A stretch of DNA of 64,000 nt from Leifsonia sp. fls2-241-R2A-40a (lineage in GTDB: Bacteria > Actinomycetota > Actinomycetes > Actinomycetales > Microbacteriaceae): positions 3,100,001 to 3,164,000 of the forward strand of contig NZ_JARVRS010000001.1 of assembly GCF_030209575.1 (NCBI RefSeq), written 5' to 3'. Position numbers and translations under genes: made by a program. Under the pieces are notes generated by a model, which worked only from the letters and a program-made list of their open reading frames with translations, searched no databases and was not told where the DNA came from. This document shows positions 63,384 through 64,000 of this stretch, piece by piece; positions within the stretch are counted from its first letter, which is position 1; every line of letters starts with the position of its first letter.

Positions 63384-64000
63384 GTGGCCAACCCCCTTTC
63401 ACCTGGTTCGCTGACGGGCAAGCGCGCCCTCGTCACCGGCTCGTCGCGCGGGATCGGCGCGGACACCGCGCAGTATCTCGCCGAGGCGGGCGCGAGTGTC
63501 GTCATCAACTACCGCAACAAGGAGGCGCGGGCGCAGAAGCTCGTCGACTCCATCGCGGCCGACGGCGGAACCGCACTCGCAGTGGGGGCCGACCTGACGG
63601 ACGCCGAGTCCGTCGCGGCCATGTTCCGGACAGTCGAGGACGCGTGGGGCGGTCTCGACATCCTGGTCCTGAATGCGTCGGGCGGCATGGAGTCGGGCAT
63701 GGCCGAGGACTACGCCATGAAACTCAACCGCGACGCGCAGGTCAACACCCTGACGGCAGCGCTGCCGCTGCTGGGCGCGGGGTCCCGCGTCGTCTTCGTG
63801 ACGAGCCACCAGGCGCACTTCATCGCGACCACGCCGACGATGCCCGAGTACGAGGCCGTCGCGCTGAGCAAGCGGGCCGGGGAGGACGCACTGCGCGCCC
63901 TGCTCCCGCAGCTCGAGGAGAAGGGCGTCGAGTTCGTGGTCGTCTCCGGGGACATGATCGAGGGCACCATCACCGCGACGCTGCTGAACCGCCTGAACCC
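63384..64000 (+). CDS. SDR family oxidoreductase (partial, runs off window)
   Basis: About 205 residues of a short-chain dehydrogenase; the 3' end is beyond 64000. GTG 63384 has GAGGAG upstream. NAD(P) loop TGSSRGIG (~18-25), NASGG in place of the usual NNAG, and the serine in VFVTSHQAHF. The catalytic segment reads YEAVALSKRAGE: tyrosine and lysine are seven residues apart and not in the usual Y-x3-K. TAGTCT near 63347 may be its -10. Substrate unknown. Confidence 0.85.
   Translation, partial: MANPLSPGSLTGKRALVTGSSRGIGADTAQYLAEAGASVVINYRNKEARAQKLVDSIAADGGTALAVGADLTDAESVAAMFRTVEDAWGGLDILVLNASGGMESGMAEDYAMKLNRDAQVNTLTAALPLLGAGSRVVFVTSHQAHFIATTPTMPEYEAVALSKRAGEDALRALLPQLEEKGVEFVVVSGDMIEGTITATLLNRLN

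Overview
The window is one contiguous, gene-dense piece (about 70% G+C by eye) of an actinobacterial chromosome, most likely Microbacteriaceae (Leifsonia or a close relative). This rests on gene content and order: tkt-tal-pgi next to ctaB/ctaA and suf, RbpA, PafB/PafC-tatA-tatC-helY, the glgC/glgM pair, the imuA-imuB-dnaE2 mutasome and several actinobacterial DUF families (DUF3097, DUF3099, DUF6504). No database search was possible. I see no insertion sequence, prophage, CRISPR array or integrase; it reads as core chromosome with one accessory-looking surface protein.

Layout. 1-4.0 kb: non-oxidative pentose phosphate/glycolysis operon (tkt-tal-pgi, minus). 4.2-6.7 kb: heme O/heme A synthesis (ctaB, ctaA) around a GNAT. 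7.0-11.2 kb: suf Fe-S operon (sufB-sufD-Rieske-sufC-DUF59), then an ABC-F gene behind a long inverted repeat. 12.9-14.3 kb: SURF1/DUF3099 operon. 14.4-19.1 kb: fabG, serB-glgC, glgM and an ABC ATPase. 19.2-20.7 kb: L31 type B, a DUF4190 protein and a DEDDh exonuclease. 20.8-22.5 kb: trehalose synthase under a LacI-type operator. 22.6-29.1 kb: hydrolase, glycosyltransferase, D-Ala-D-Ala carboxypeptidase, SPOUT methyltransferase, sirtuin and phosphatase genes. 29.2-32.7 kb: SF2 helicase, VIT transporter, AMP nucleosidase. 32.7-40.2 kb: SOS mutasome and neighbours with two LexA boxes. 40.3-43.3 kb: a 996-aa wall-anchored surface protein. 43.4-46.5 kb: ferritin-VIT fusion, WYL regulator, CDF transporter, then tRNA-Leu. 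46.8-49.1 kb: M20 peptidase and uppP. 49.1-60.5 kb: the neighbourhood that carries the Pup-proteasome system in many actinobacteria (PAC2, HAD, trmI, FKBP, pafB, pafC, tatA, tatC, helY, lnt), here without mpa, dop, pup, prcBA or pafA. 60.5-64 kb: rbpA, GDPD-SPFH-NfeD and a partial SDR.

Themes. Two DNA-damage regulons meet here: LexA boxes control the mutasome and a DUF6504 gene, while pafB/pafC encode the LexA-independent damage activator, and a promoter matching its motif precedes the helicase at 29180. About 20 genes have a TANNNT -10 hexamer only 6-9 nt before the start codon, which indicates leaderless transcription. The observations I consider most worth following are the surface protein with seven cysteine-pair repeats, the proteasome-less PafBC locus, the PafBC-type helicase promoter and the second SOS box in front of the DUF6504 gene.
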